From CAWDCV01 sp963728125 (GTDB lineage: Bacteria > Actinomycetota > Actinomycetes > CAWDCV01), in NCBI GenBank assembly GCA_963728125.1, contig CAVSIZ010000019.1:124001-188000 (forward strand): a stretch of 64,000 bases of DNA, in the 5' to 3' direction. A program made the position numbers and the translations under genes. The notes under the pieces are model-generated. The model was not told where the DNA came from. It saw nothing but the letters and a program-made list of their open reading frames with translations, and made no database searches. Below, in pieces: positions 24,560 to 33,610 of the stretch; position 1 is the first letter of the stretch; every line of letters starts with the position of its first letter.

Positions 24560-25880
24560 CCGCCGCCGCTAGCGCGGCTGCGGCGTATCCCAGTGGTGTC
24601 CCCGCGAGCGGGAGACCACTGCCCTCTGTGCTGACAGCGAGCAGCAGCGCCGCCGCGACACCGAGAGCGGTTCCGAGTTGCGCCGCGGTGTTGAGCACTC
24701 CGGCCGCGGTGCCCTGCAACTCACCTGGGACCGCGGTCCCCTGCGTGGTGGAGGCGACGGAGGACAGTCCGATTCCTGCGCCGCTCGCACCGACCGCGAT
24801 CGGGATCAGCCACGGGACGGCGGGCGCGACGAGGAGCGCGACGTTGCCGGCAGCTATCGCGGCGAGCCCGGCCGCCGCGGCGATCGGTGGTGACCGTCGA
24901 GCCAGGATGCGCGGTGCGACCGCCGCGCCGACCACAACCGCGACACTGAACGGAAGCAGGGCAAGACCAGCCGCGGTGGCGCTGCGGCCACCCGCATCCT
25001 GCAGCTCCAGCGTCAGCAACGTGATAGCCGAGCTGGTCGTGGCGGTGTTGGCGAAGGCGACCCCGGCGCCGACGCGCAACTCCCGATGGTGGAACGCAGC
25101 ACGCGGGAGGACGGGCTGGAACGCTCTGCGTTCAACGGTTCGAAACGCCAGCGTGAGCAGGACTCCGGCGGCGAGGAGCACGAGGCCGGGAATGCGTCGC
25201 TGAGGATTCTCGAGCAGTGAGCTGCCCAACACCACGCTCATCACGGCCGCGGTGAGCAAGCCGGCGCCGAGACCGTCAAGCGGTCCGCTGGACTCCCGCT
25301 CCGTGCTCGGCGCAGTCCGCCACACCGCCACGATGAGCAGGGCAGCAAGCGGGACATTGATCCAGAACACCGAGCGCCAGCCGGCCAGATCGGTGAGCAG
25401 TCCACCGAGGAGCAGCCCGGTCGCTCCAGCCGCCGCACCCGCCGCGCTCCAGGTGGCCAGGGCACGGTTGCGCGCGGCGCCGTCAGGTGCCACGGCGGTG
25501 AGCAACCGCAGTGCGGCGGGTACGGAGAGCGCAGCCGCACCGCCCTGCAGGCAGCGCGCCACGATCACGACCAGGACGTGCTGCGCGAGGCCGGCAAGAG
25601 CGGATGCAGCACCGAATGCCGCGAGTCCGACCAGCAGCACGCGACGGTGTCCGTACCTGTCGCCGAGCCGCGCACCAAGGAGCAGCAGACCGCCGAAGAA
25701 CATCGCGTAGCCCGTCACCAGCACCGGCGTCGTGCTCGCCGGCGCGTCCAGACCCGCGAGGATCGCTGGCAGCGCGATGGTGACGATGGCCACGCCGAGG
25801 ACGTCGACGAACTGAACGAGGCAGAGCGCGCCGACGGCCAGCACGGCGGTCCGCGGGAGCGGTGAAGATGTCTTCTTCAT
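24453..25880 (-). CDS. MFS drug exporter, DHA2-like (14 segments)
   Basis: 475 residues. The N-terminus LGVAIVTIALPAILAGLDA is the DHA2 motif, GARLGDRYGHRRVLLVGL is the MFS motif A loop, and WRSVFWINVPLAALLIV is the typical motif C region. It likely exports a toxic compound using protons. It diverges from the LacI-family gene 23 nt away, which is a common regulator-target arrangement. The Arg/Pro-rich tail overlaps the hydrolase remnant. Confidence 0.87.
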   Translation of the reverse strand: MKKTSSPLPRTAVLAVGALCLVQFVDVLGVAIVTIALPAILAGLDAPASTTPVLVTGYAMFFGGLLLLGARLGDRYGHRRVLLVGLAAFGAASALAGLAQHVLVVIVARCLQGGAAALSVPAALRLLTAVAPDGAARNRALATWSAAGAAAGATGLLLGGLLTDLAGWRSVFWINVPLAALLIVAVWRTAPSTERESSGPLDGLGAGLLTAAVMSVVLGSSLLENPQRRIPGLVLLAAGVLLTLAFRTVERRAFQPVLPRAAFHHRELRVGAGVAFANTATTSSAITLLTLELQDAGGRSATAAGLALLPFSVAVVVGAAVAPRILARRSPPIAAAAGLAAIAAGNVALLVAPAVPWLIPIAVGASGAGIGLSSVASTTQGTAVPGELQGTAAGVLNTAAQLGTALGVAAALLLAVSTEGSGLPLAGTPLGYAAAALAAAVSALLALASIRRRTPAPARARAQDVPRAESAHSRR

Positions 25881-25888
25881 CGTTGAAG
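25875..25888. promoter_or_regulatory. Inverted repeat at the MFS start
   Basis: CTTCATCGTTGAAG (arms CTTCA/TGAAG) covers the MFS start codon in the short gap before the divergent LacI-family gene. Such a small palindrome with central CG is plausible as a LacI operator, but the evidence is weak. Confidence 0.3.
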
Positions 25889-25903
25889 TAGCAGACTACA
25901 CGA

Positions 25904-26999
25904 GTGCCAGGACACCGCGCGCGCCGCGTCAGACTGCAAGACGTCGCGGCCGAGCTCGGCGTGTCGGCCAAGACGGTGTCGAACGCGTTCACTCGCCCCG
26001 ACCAGCTGTCAGCTCGGTTACGTGGGCAGGTCCTCGATGCCGCCGAACGATTGGGCTATCCGGGACCCGATCCGCTTGCGGCGGGCCTGCGTCGCGGCCG
26101 GGTGGGATCGATCGGGGTGGCGTACGACACCGAACTCTCATACGCGTTCGACGATCCGGTCGCCGTCGCCGTACTGGCAGGACTGACGTCGGTGGCCGAG
26201 CGGGCCGGGTCGGGCCTGCTTCTCGTCCCCGGGTCGGCGACCGACCGAGCGGCGCGGATCACCGGCGCCGTCGTCGACGGCCTCGTCGTCAACTCGGTCG
26301 CCGATGACGATTCGGTGCTGCGGGCGGCTCTCGCGCGCCGGATGCCCGTGGTCGTCATCGATCAGCCGTACCCGGAGCACCTTCGATCGCTGTCCTCGAT
26401 AGCGCCGTGCTGGGCAGGCATCGACGACCGATCCGCGGCCCGGCAGGCCGCCGATCATCTGCTGCGTCTCGGACATCGCCGCCTCGCGGTGGTCTCGTTC
26501 AGTCTCACCCGCGACCTGTCGCGCGCCGTCGCGGACGAGGACGCGCAGGCACGATCCACGTACGCCGTCACGCGAGCCCGCCTCGCCGGGTACCGGGATG
26601 CCGTCGTCGCTCATGGCGGGGACTGGGCCACGGTTGCGGTGATCGAGGCCGGGGGGAGCGGCGTCGATGATGGTCGGCGGGCAGCCGAGACAGTCCTGTC
26701 GCACGAACCGGCACCGACGGCGCTGCTGTGCCTGAGTGATCGGCTGGCCGAGGGCGCCGTCGAGGCAGGGCACCGCCGTGGACTGCGACGTCCCCGACGA
26801 CGTGTCCATTGTCGGCTTCGACGATGCGGAGCCTGCTCGGCGGCTTGGTATGACCACCATTCATCAACCGCACCGGCGCAAGGGCGAGATAGCGGCTCGT
26901 GCGCTGCTCGACCTCCTCGACGGTCGCGAACCCGACCCGATCACTGTCCTGCCGACCGAGCTGGTCATCCGTGCCTCGACCGCCCCACCGCCGCCCTGA
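25904..26999 (+). pseudogene. LacI family regulator, frameshifted
   Basis: Residues 1-55 carry the LacI helix-turn-helix RLQDVAAELGVSAKTVSNAF. The effector domain continues to LCLSDRLAEGAVEAGHRRG. Then the frame breaks, and the rest (VPDDVSIVGFDDAEPARRLG, MTTIHQPHRRKGEIAARALL) resumes in another frame to 26999. One extra base near 26786-26789 explains it. The intact protein would be about 364 residues. Without repair the frame runs on into the next gene, giving a false 620-residue fusion. It may control the divergent MFS gene. Confidence 0.85.
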
Positions 27000-27013
27000 C
27001 AGAGGATCGAGAC

Positions 27014-27766
27014 ATGCGCGTCGCTGTGCTCGCGGACATCCACGCCAACCTGCCCGCCCTCGAGGCGGTCCTCGGCGAAGTCGATCGCGAAGCCGTCGAT
27101 CGCATCGTCCTGCTCGGCGACATCGCCCTGGGGCCGCTGCCGGCGGAAAGTCTCGACCTGCTCGCGTCGCTGGGAGAACGTGCCATCTGGGTGCATGGCA
27201 ACTGCGAACGCGAGCTGATCCAGGCGTACGACCGCACTGCTTCGCCCAGTCCCAACAGTCAATCCGCTCGGGACTGTTCAGCACTGATCGAGCGCCGACA
27301 TCGCGATCTCCTCGACGGGCTGCCGATGACGGTGAGCCTCGACGTCGATGGGATCGGGCCAACCCTGTTCTGCCATGCGACGCCGCGCCGCGATGACGAG
27401 TTCGTACTCGTCGATAGTCCGATGGAGCTGTGGCGGGCCGCGCTGACCGGTGTCGAAGAGCAGACCGTTGTCGTCGGACACACCCACATGCCGTTCGACC
27501 GGCTGGTCGACGGACGTCGGGTGGTCAACCCGGGCAGCGTCGGCATGGCCTACGGTCCGCCAGGTGCATTCTGGGCGCTGCTCGGCCCCGATGTCGTACT
27601 CAAGCGCACGGCCTACGACGTCGAGGCTGCGGCGGCGCGGATCCGCGCCGGTGCTCATCCGAAAGCGCGCGAGTGGGCGCAGGAGTACGTCGTCGAACCC
27701 CACGGCGACGCCGATGCGCTCGCGGCTTTCACCGCCTTGTCAGGAGCTCCGTCTCGCGACGGCTGA
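27014..27766 (+). CDS. Metallophosphoesterase (calcineurin-like, YfcE type)
   Basis: 250 residues with all metal-site motifs: VLADIHANLPALEAVL, VLLGDIALG, WVHGNCERE, LFCHATPRRDDE, VVVGHTHMPFDR and NPGSVGMAYG. These motifs define the two-metal phosphodiesterase core. Substrate unknown. The ATG at 27014 was chosen because family similarity begins at MRVAVLADIHAN; GAGG at 27002-27005 lies upstream. Confidence 0.9.
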   Translation: MRVAVLADIHANLPALEAVLGEVDREAVDRIVLLGDIALGPLPAESLDLLASLGERAIWVHGNCERELIQAYDRTASPSPNSQSARDCSALIERRHRDLLDGLPMTVSLDVDGIGPTLFCHATPRRDDEFVLVDSPMELWRAALTGVEEQTVVVGHTHMPFDRLVDGRRVVNPGSVGMAYGPPGAFWALLGPDVVLKRTAYDVEAAAARIRAGAHPKAREWAQEYVVEPHGDADALAAFTALSGAPSRDG

Positions 27767-27802
27767 GCTGGTGTGCTCGTGGCCCGCGCATAGGTTGCCG
27801 GT

Positions 27803-28186
27803 GTGCCTATCCCTCGCCCGGTCAGACGACTCAACACGTCGGTGTTCGGTCCCGTGATGCTGCGCTTCGTCGGCATTGGGCCGCTGGCCGAGCTCGAGCA
27901 CGTCGGGCGGCGCTCTGGTCGGCGCTACCGCACACCGCTGCTGGCTTTCCGCGACGGCGACACCGTCACGATCGCTTTGACCTACGGCTCGGACGTCGAC
28001 TGGCTGGCGAACGTCCGCGCGGCCGGCGGTGGTCGGCTACGCCTCGGCTCGACGACCATCGAGCTGGGACCACCTCGAGACCTCGACACGCAACGCGGCA
28101 TGGCTCGGATGCCGCTCGTGATTCAGACGATGCTGCTCGCCATCCAGTGCCGTGAGTTCGTCGAGCTCCCGGCGGCGGAGGCCTAG
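27803..28186 (+). CDS. Deazaflavin (F420)-dependent nitroreductase family protein
   Basis: 127 residues of the split-barrel DDN family: LAELEHVGRRSGRRYRTPLL, VTIALTYGSDVDWLANVRAAG and the C-terminal VIQTMLLAIQCREFVELP. These proteins bind F420 and are found in actinobacteria; most have unknown substrates. GTG start at 27803. It overlaps the convergent hydrolase gene by 4 nt. Confidence 0.85.
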   Translation: MPIPRPVRRLNTSVFGPVMLRFVGIGPLAELEHVGRRSGRRYRTPLLAFRDGDTVTIALTYGSDVDWLANVRAAGGGRLRLGSTTIELGPPRDLDTQRGMARMPLVIQTMLLAIQCREFVELPAAEA

Positions 28187-29031
28187 CAGACGGCTTCGAT
28201 AAAGGGATCGACGGCTGCGCGAAACGCTCGTGGCTGCTCCACCCAGGGGTAGTGACCGCAGTTGTCGATCATCGCGAGTCGTCCTTTCGGGAACAGATCC
28301 GCCAACGCGACGACTGGAGCAACACCGGTAGAGAGATCGTTGGCGCCTGCAATAACCAGTGTGGGCACGTCGACGCTGCGGAGCTGTTCGGCGAGATCTG
28401 CGGGCGGATCGACGGCCAAGTAAGCGCGGGCAGCCGCGAGTGACCACTCACCTCCAGAGCGATCGTGCGCGCGTTCCACCGGACCGAACGACGCGTAAGC
28501 GAGCGGCGCGATGGCGTGCTGCCAGACGTTGAAGGTCATGTCGCCGCTCGTGTCCGGACCGACATCTCGAGCGACGACCGCCGCATCGAACTCCGGATCT
28601 CCTCGGCGAGCAGCGGCCATCGCGTCGGTGTCGGACGCAACATCCACCAGATACGCCGATGGCGGCGTGATCAGCAGGAGGCCCTTCAGCCGGTCCGTGA
28701 ACTGAGCTGCGAAGCTCACGGCGAGCCGGGTGCCGGCGGAATGACCCGCGACCACGCACTGGTCGATCTGCAGTTCGCGGCGCAGGTGCTCGATGTCGTC
28801 GGCCTGCCGCCAGAACGACCCGCGCTCGGTGAGGTCCGCGTGCGCTGATCGGCCGACGCCGCGCAGGTGCGGCACGATCAGTTGCCAGCGCTCGCTCAGG
28901 CCCGCGAGATCGCCCAGATAGGTCGGATGCCGAGCCGCTCCGCCGGCAAGGACGATGACGGGGCACGCTGACGCGTCGCCGAGCACGTCGTAGTGCAGCA
29001 GCGCGCCATCGCCTGCTCGGTAGTCCGGCAC
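28183..29031 (-). CDS. Alpha/beta hydrolase
   Basis: About 282 residues. HLRGVGRSAHADL, the nucleophile elbow VVAGHSAGTRLAV (about residues 105-117), the acid in PTLVIAGANDLSTG and the His in IDNCGHYPWVEQP complete the catalytic triad. Substrate unknown. GTG 29031 (VPDYRAGDGALLHYDVLG) fits the family start. An ATG at 29079 would add 16 residues, but its codon overlaps the start of the divergent azlC. Confidence 0.87.
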   Translation of the reverse strand: MPDYRAGDGALLHYDVLGDASACPVIVLAGGAARHPTYLGDLAGLSERWQLIVPHLRGVGRSAHADLTERGSFWRQADDIEHLRRELQIDQCVVAGHSAGTRLAVSFAAQFTDRLKGLLLITPPSAYLVDVASDTDAMAAARRGDPEFDAAVVARDVGPDTSGDMTFNVWQHAIAPLAYASFGPVERAHDRSGGEWSLAAARAYLAVDPPADLAEQLRSVDVPTLVIAGANDLSTGVAPVVALADLFPKGRLAMIDNCGHYPWVEQPRAFRAAVDPFIEAVC

Positions 29032-29077
29032 GACGGGCGACCCTAGCTGTCCTCGGGGTGCTCTACGTTGATCGGCC

Positions 29078-29755
29078 ATGCGTTTCGCCAGGTTGCCGGC
29101 AGGCGTCACGCAGACATTGCCGCTGGTCATACCCACGCTGGCCGTAGGGGGCGTGTTCGGCCTGCTCGCCGAACCGGTCATGGGGCCCGTCGCGCCGATC
29201 GTCATGTCATGCATCGTCTTCGCCGGCGGGTCACAGTTCGCCGCCCTCAGCGTGCTGAGCTCCGGCGGCGGTGCAACCGCCGCGGTGCTCGCCGGAGCCT
29301 GCGTCAACCTACGGTTCCTGCCCACCGGTTTCGCCATCGCCCCGGCACTCAAGGGTGGTCGGCTGCGTCGAGCCGCCGAAGGCCAGACCGTGGTGGATGC
29401 GTCGTTCGTGCTCGCTGCTCGCGGTGACGGCACGTTCGACCGCGCCACCCTGCTGTGGTCGACCCTCGTGCAGGCGGTGTGCTGGATATCTGGCACCGTG
29501 CTCGGCGTGGTCGCGGCGGACGCGATTCCCGACCCCGAGCGGTATGGCCTCGATGTGCTCCTTCCCGTGTTCTTCCTCACCCTGCTGGCCAGTGAGCTGC
29601 GTCAGCAGGGCCGCAGAGCAGCGGTCGTTGCCGGTGTTGCAGCGCTGCTGACTGTTGGACTTACGCCGCTCCTGCCCCCCGGGCTGCCCGTCGTCGCCGC
29701 GGGCGCAGCGGCGCTGCTGGGACTGTGGCGGCCTCGTCCCAATGAGGCCCGATGA
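29078..29755 (+). CDS. azlC: AzlC family branched-chain amino-acid exporter, large subunit
   Basis: 225 residues with seven or eight membrane segments. MSCIVFAGGSQFAALSVLSS and GACVNLRFLPTGFAIAP are AzlC signatures. With AzlD it exports branched-chain amino acids such as azaleucine, by family knowledge. Its stop overlaps the azlD start (ATGA). Confidence 0.9.
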   Translation: MRFARLPAGVTQTLPLVIPTLAVGGVFGLLAEPVMGPVAPIVMSCIVFAGGSQFAALSVLSSGGGATAAVLAGACVNLRFLPTGFAIAPALKGGRLRRAAEGQTVVDASFVLAARGDGTFDRATLLWSTLVQAVCWISGTVLGVVAADAIPDPERYGLDVLLPVFFLTLLASELRQQGRRAAVVAGVAALLTVGLTPLLPPGLPVVAAGAAALLGLWRPRPNEAR

Positions 29756-30066
29756 CACAGGTTTGGGTCACGATCGTCGCGTTGGCGCTGGTGACAATCG
29801 CCATCAAGGGCATCGGACCCTTCCTGCTGGGCACCCGGGAGATCCCAAGTCGGCTGCTACCGGTTGTCATCCTCCTGCCGTCAGCGTTGGTGACGGCACT
29901 CGTGGTCTCGGCGGTCGTTGAGCGCACGGACTCCGGGATGACCGTCGACGTCGCGCAGGTCGTGGGCATCGCTGTAGCCGCAATCGCCCTCCTGCTGCGA
30001 CTTCCGCTCGTCGTGGTGCTCATTGTCGCCGTTGTTGTCACGGCGGGCTTTCGCGCGCTGACGTGA
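29752..30066 (+). CDS. azlD: AzlD family branched-chain amino-acid exporter, small subunit
   Basis: 104 residues with about four membrane segments, including IAIKGIGPFLLGTREIPSRL near the N-terminus and LLRLPLVVVLIVAVVV at the end. Pairs with AzlC by translational coupling. Confidence 0.9.
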   Translation: MTQVWVTIVALALVTIAIKGIGPFLLGTREIPSRLLPVVILLPSALVTALVVSAVVERTDSGMTVDVAQVVGIAVAAIALLLRLPLVVVLIVAVVVTAGFRALT

Positions 30067-30068
30067 TC

Positions 30069-30851
30069 TCAGGGTCGCGATCGGCCCCTCACTGCCCAGG
30101 CGCGGGCAACGAGGTGAATGGTGCCGTCTGCCTCGATCGGCAGCCGGGCACGCAGCCCTTCCCGCACAGCCGCCCGCCGCTCCTCGTCGAGCGACACGGT
30201 GTACGTCGGGGCCGGACCCTGCCCACCGAGGAAGGGAGTCCAGTAGTCGTCGAAGTCGCGAAACACCGTAGGAATCTCGATGGCGGTACTCGAGATATCG
30301 ATGAGGCCTGCCTCCCGCCACAGCGCCTCGAGACGGTCCGGCGTCGTCGGCCCTGCGCGTCGTCCCTCATCGAGGTCTGCGGCGCGCGGGTCGAGATCTG
30401 TGGCCGCGTCCCAGAAGTACCGCATCAACTCCATCCGGCCGGCGTAGTCCCAGACGTACGCCGCCACGAGTCCCTCCGGAGCGGCGGCACGCATGGCCGA
30501 CACGGCCACGACGGGCTGCGGCAGGAAGGTGAGGACGAGTCCGGAGACCACGACGTCGGCAGTCCCCGGCGCGAGCTGGGTCGCATCCCCGACGTCGAAG
30601 CGAGCCCGGGAGTCGGCGATGTGCTCATCCGCCCAGGCCACAAAGCTTTGGGACGAATCGACGCCGACCACCGACGTCGGGTTGCAGCGCTCGAGGATGG
30701 CTTGGGTGAGCGCGCCTGTGCCGCAGCCCACGTCGACCCAGCGTTGCGAAGGACTGACGTCGAGCCAGCGGAGGAACCCGACCGCAACCTGCCGGCTCCA
30801 GCGCCCGACGTACCGTTCGTACGCGGCGGCGCTCGCCCATGTCGCCTGCAC
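30069..30851 (-). CDS. Class I SAM-dependent methyltransferase
   Basis: 260 residues. WVDVGCGTGALTQAILE is SAM motif I (about residues 38-54), SVVGVDSSQSFVAWA gives the acidic ribose ligand, and FDVGDATQLAPGTADVVVSG completes the core. C-terminal half typical of UbiE-like methyltransferases. Substrate unknown. Its stop is 2 nt from the end of azlD. Confidence 0.87.
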   Translation of the reverse strand: MQATWASAAAYERYVGRWSRQVAVGFLRWLDVSPSQRWVDVGCGTGALTQAILERCNPTSVVGVDSSQSFVAWADEHIADSRARFDVGDATQLAPGTADVVVSGLVLTFLPQPVVAVSAMRAAAPEGLVAAYVWDYAGRMELMRYFWDAATDLDPRAADLDEGRRAGPTTPDRLEALWREAGLIDISSTAIEIPTVFRDFDDYWTPFLGGQGPAPTYTVSLDEERRAAVREGLRARLPIEADGTIHLVARAWAVRGRSRP

Positions 30852-31135
30852 GGTGAGGACCGTACTGCTGTGTCGTCAGGCGGGACCCGTCGATGTGAGT
30901 GCGTCGAGCAGCCAGGCAGCACCTGCAGCACCCTCCTCGTCCGCCCCGGCCGCGCCGAAGAGCACCAGGCCGTCAACGATCACGAGAACGTCCGCGGCGA
31001 ACCGGCCCGCCGCCACGCTGCCCATTGCCCGGGTGGTCTGGATCGACGACGCGCTGACGTTCAGCATGCTCGACCAGCCGGACGCCGTGGCCAACGCGAT
31101 CCGCAGCGTCTTGACCCCTGCGTCATGTTGAGTGC
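30852..31135. other. Intergenic region with possible gene remnants
   Basis: About 284 nt. On the plus strand, 31011-31131 encodes LPIARVVWIDDALTFSMLDQ then PDAVANAIRSVL. This resembles the C-terminus of dehalogenase-like alpha/beta hydrolases, without the rest of such a protein. On the minus strand an unrelated hydrophobic frame ends at 30876 and could be a TetR C-terminal fragment. Both are uncertain. Confidence 0.35.
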
Positions 31136-31696
31136 GTGCTTCTGGCGCTGACCGGTTCGAGTTGCTCCGGCAAGACCACGATCGCCGAACGGTGTGTCGA
31201 CATCGATGGCGTCGTGGTCCACGAGAGCGACGAGCTCGGCGTTCCGAGCTCCGCCGACCTGAGGTGGCGACAGCGGACCACCGAGGAGTGGGTGCAGCGC
31301 ACCCTGACGTACGAGCAGCGAGGGCTGTCCGTGCTGCTGACCGGGCAGGCACCGCTCGGTGAGATCTTGGCCTGCCCGTCGTCACCCCAGCTGCAGGGCA
31401 TCACCGTCTGCTTGCTGGATGTGCCGGACGAGGAACGGCTGCGTCGACTGAACCATCGTGACCCCGGACGATGGGATGAGTCCTCGCAGCAAGCATTTCT
31501 CGGCTGGGCGCGCTGGCATCGCGAGCATGCCGCCGACCCGCGGGCCCGGCCGGACGTCATCACGTCGGGAGGATGGGACCGGATGCGGTGGGAGCGGTGG
31601 CAAGACTGGACGCGCCACGATCCGCGGTGGCGCACCACCGTCCTCGACACGGCAGCACAGTCGATCGAGGAGACGACCTGCGCTGTGCAGTCGTGA
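31136..31696 (+). CDS. P-loop NTPase / small-molecule kinase-like protein
   Basis: 186 residues. The Walker A motif GSSCSGKTT sits at residues 7-15. VCLLDVPDEERLRRLNHRD resembles the lid of nucleoside or antibiotic kinases, and the C-terminal part is rich in Trp and Arg. Function unknown; a phosphotransferase is likely. GTG start at 31136. Confidence 0.75.
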   Translation: MLLALTGSSCSGKTTIAERCVDIDGVVVHESDELGVPSSADLRWRQRTTEEWVQRTLTYEQRGLSVLLTGQAPLGEILACPSSPQLQGITVCLLDVPDEERLRRLNHRDPGRWDESSQQAFLGWARWHREHAADPRARPDVITSGGWDRMRWERWQDWTRHDPRWRTTVLDTAAQSIEETTCAVQS

Positions 31697-31761
31697 ATCG
31701 CCACGGTTCGGGACGACCTCGCCGCTGGCCGACTGAGTCTTGCTGCTGGTTGGCTCTGACC

Positions 31762-32163
31762 ATGAACATGAAGAGCATGGACATGAAACTCGAGGTCATC
31801 GGGATCCCGGTATCCAACGTCGACGCAGCATTGACCTTCTACACCGAGCGGATCGGCTTCCATCTCGACCATGACGTACAACCGGCTCCGGGGATGCGCG
31901 TGGTGCAGATGACGCCACCGGGCTCGAGCTGTTCGGTCGTCATGGGTGAAGGGATGCCGCTCGGCGACCCGGGGTCGACCAAAGGCATGCAGCTCGTGGT
32001 CGAGGACATCGACGCGGCGCGCGCCGATCTGGCCGAACGCGGTGTTGAAATCACCGACGTTCAGCAGCTCGGACCGGAGGGCACTCCTGGGTCTCGGTTT
32101 GCCTTCTTCACCGACCCGGACGGCAACGGTTGGTCGCTGCAGGAGATCAAGCGTTCGAGCTGA
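31762..32163 (+). CDS. VOC family protein
   Basis: 133 residues. KLEVIGIPVSNVDAALTFYT begins the first module, and SRFAFFTDPDGNGWSLQEI ends the second with the Glu ligand. The start is uncertain among four nearby ATGs (31762-31783). Glyoxalase-like fold; substrate unknown. The end overlaps the convergent CoA-ligase gene by 17 nt. Confidence 0.85.
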   Translation: MNMKSMDMKLEVIGIPVSNVDAALTFYTERIGFHLDHDVQPAPGMRVVQMTPPGSSCSVVMGEGMPLGDPGSTKGMQLVVEDIDAARADLAERGVEITDVQQLGPEGTPGSRFAFFTDPDGNGWSLQEIKRSS

Positions 32164-33541
32164 CCCGTGACTCGATGAACTTGTACTTGGCGCCGATCCC
32201 CGACGTGCGCTCCATCGCGGCCACGCGTACGACGTCGATCGGCGGCACGATGGCGCCAAGCCCAGCAATGGCGTCGGTCAGTGCACGTCGAAGCTGCTCG
32301 AGCGTGTGGGCAGCGGTGCTCTTAGAGACGGTGCTGAACAGGACGACGCGCGCGTGCAATCCGGTGTCGTCGTAGATCACCTGGTACTGCTGCACCGCAG
32401 GATCGCGCAGGAAGCCGGTGGCGATGCCGGTGGGATGGATCGTGACATCACCACCGTCGCGGCCGGGAAGCACGAGCGTGTCATTGCTGCGCCCATCGAT
32501 CGAGGCGATGCGCCGGTACGGACGGCCGGTGGGACTTGCGTCCGCGGCAAGCGTCACGGCATCGCTGAGTTCGTACCGGATGAGGGGCTGCGTCCGGTTG
32601 ATGAGGTTGGTGATAAGCACCTTGTGGCCCGGGACGCCGGGCGGTACCGGGGCGTTGTTCTCGTCCACCACCTCGACCAGGAGGACGTCCTCGGCGATCT
32701 CCAGTCCAGTGTCGAGCGTGCCGAGCGCGATGGTGGGCGCCTCGGTTGCCGCATAGGCGCTGAACGGCTCGAACCCCCATGCCGTACGGATCCGATCGCG
32801 AATGCTCGGCGTGAGCCGTTCGGCACCGTAGAAGCCGGTCGTTGGCTGGATGTGAAGGCGGCCGGCAAGCTGCTCGTCGGCCAGCATGCCCGCGACGCTG
32901 GCGTAGCCGATGAGCGCGTCGGGCTGCAGCTCGTTCAGCGCCGCGATGAGGTCCGGCAACGGTGTCAGCACCGAGAGGGCCGGCGCACGCGGACCGGCGG
33001 ATTCCAAGGCGCCGTACAGCTGTCGAGTCACGTGCAGCGATCCGGGCGCGCCGATGCTCGCAATCCGCATCTGCGGGTTGATTCCCATCGCCCCGCCGCC
33101 ACGCAGGCCCACGGCGATCCAGTCGAGTGCCTCGTCCTCGCTCAGCACCACGATCCCCCGCAGCCCGGTGGTTCCTGATGTGGTCAGAACACGGAACTGA
33201 CCGAGGTACGGCTGCGCGGCGTCCGGCCCGGCCAGATGGCTCTCCAGATCACGTCGGCGCAGCCGGGGTTCGGTGACCAGATCGTCGAAGCGCTCCATCA
33301 TCGTTGCCTTCGACAGGACCGGCAGCTCGGACAGCGGCCGGTCGGCGGCATGCGGGCCGAGGACGTCGCGGTAGTACGCCGAGTTGGCCGTCGCGTGCGC
33401 CAGCAAACTGTGCAGCTGGTGCTGCTGATGGGCGCGTAGCTGCTCGGCCGACCAGCCGCTGCGGGCCGAGAGCTGCGGAACTCGTGCCGAGAGCCGCTGC
33501 ATCAGCTGCGTCGGTGGACTCATCGTCGCGGTCATGTCCAT
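32147..33541 (-). CDS. Phenylacetate-CoA ligase-like adenylate-forming enzyme
   Basis: 464 residues of the PaaK-like acyl-CoA ligase family. FRVLTTSGTTGLRGIVVLSE holds the phosphate-binding SGTTG loop (about residues 109-113), GFEPFSAYAATEAPTIA is the adenine region, and RTQPLIRYELSDAVTL holds the ATP ribose-binding Asp. A C-terminal lid domain follows. The substrate is probably an aromatic acid, by family. The ATG at 33541 is preferred; the long open frame upstream overlaps the TetR gene. It diverges from the TetR and ammonia-lyase-like genes, so the three likely work together. Confidence 0.85.
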   Translation of the reverse strand: MDMTATMSPPTQLMQRLSARVPQLSARSGWSAEQLRAHQQHQLHSLLAHATANSAYYRDVLGPHAADRPLSELPVLSKATMMERFDDLVTEPRLRRRDLESHLAGPDAAQPYLGQFRVLTTSGTTGLRGIVVLSEDEALDWIAVGLRGGGAMGINPQMRIASIGAPGSLHVTRQLYGALESAGPRAPALSVLTPLPDLIAALNELQPDALIGYASVAGMLADEQLAGRLHIQPTTGFYGAERLTPSIRDRIRTAWGFEPFSAYAATEAPTIALGTLDTGLEIAEDVLLVEVVDENNAPVPPGVPGHKVLITNLINRTQPLIRYELSDAVTLAADASPTGRPYRRIASIDGRSNDTLVLPGRDGGDVTIHPTGIATGFLRDPAVQQYQVIYDDTGLHARVVLFSTVSKSTAAHTLEQLRRALTDAIAGLGAIVPPIDVVRVAAMERTSGIGAKYKFIESRVSSNA

Positions 33542-33564
33542 CCTCGCTACTTCACACGACACCA

Positions 33565-33608
33565 TGTCTTCTAGACAACAGAGTGTTGTACGGAATACAG
33601 TGTTGTCA
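33565..33608. promoter_or_regulatory. Operator-like repeats between CoA ligase and TetR genes
   Basis: TGTCTTCTAGACA (33565-33577, arms TGTCT/AGACA) overlaps ACAACAGAGTGTTGT (33575-33589, arms ACAACA/TGTTGT). The half-site TGTTGT recurs at 33601-33606, 17 nt from the earlier copy. These repeats fill the 70-nt gap between the divergent genes and are likely bound by the TetR regulator. Confidence 0.6.
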
Positions 33609-33610
33609 AG

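Noticed and set aside
25904..27766. A 620-residue LacI-metallophosphoesterase fusion
   Set aside because: The fusion arises from the LacI frameshift; the LacI C-terminus is found in another frame and the phosphoesterase has its own start at 27014.
30876..31385. Minus-strand gene overlapping the P-loop gene start
   Set aside because: Most of it is a low-complexity shadow; only the last part looks protein-like and it is too short to assign.
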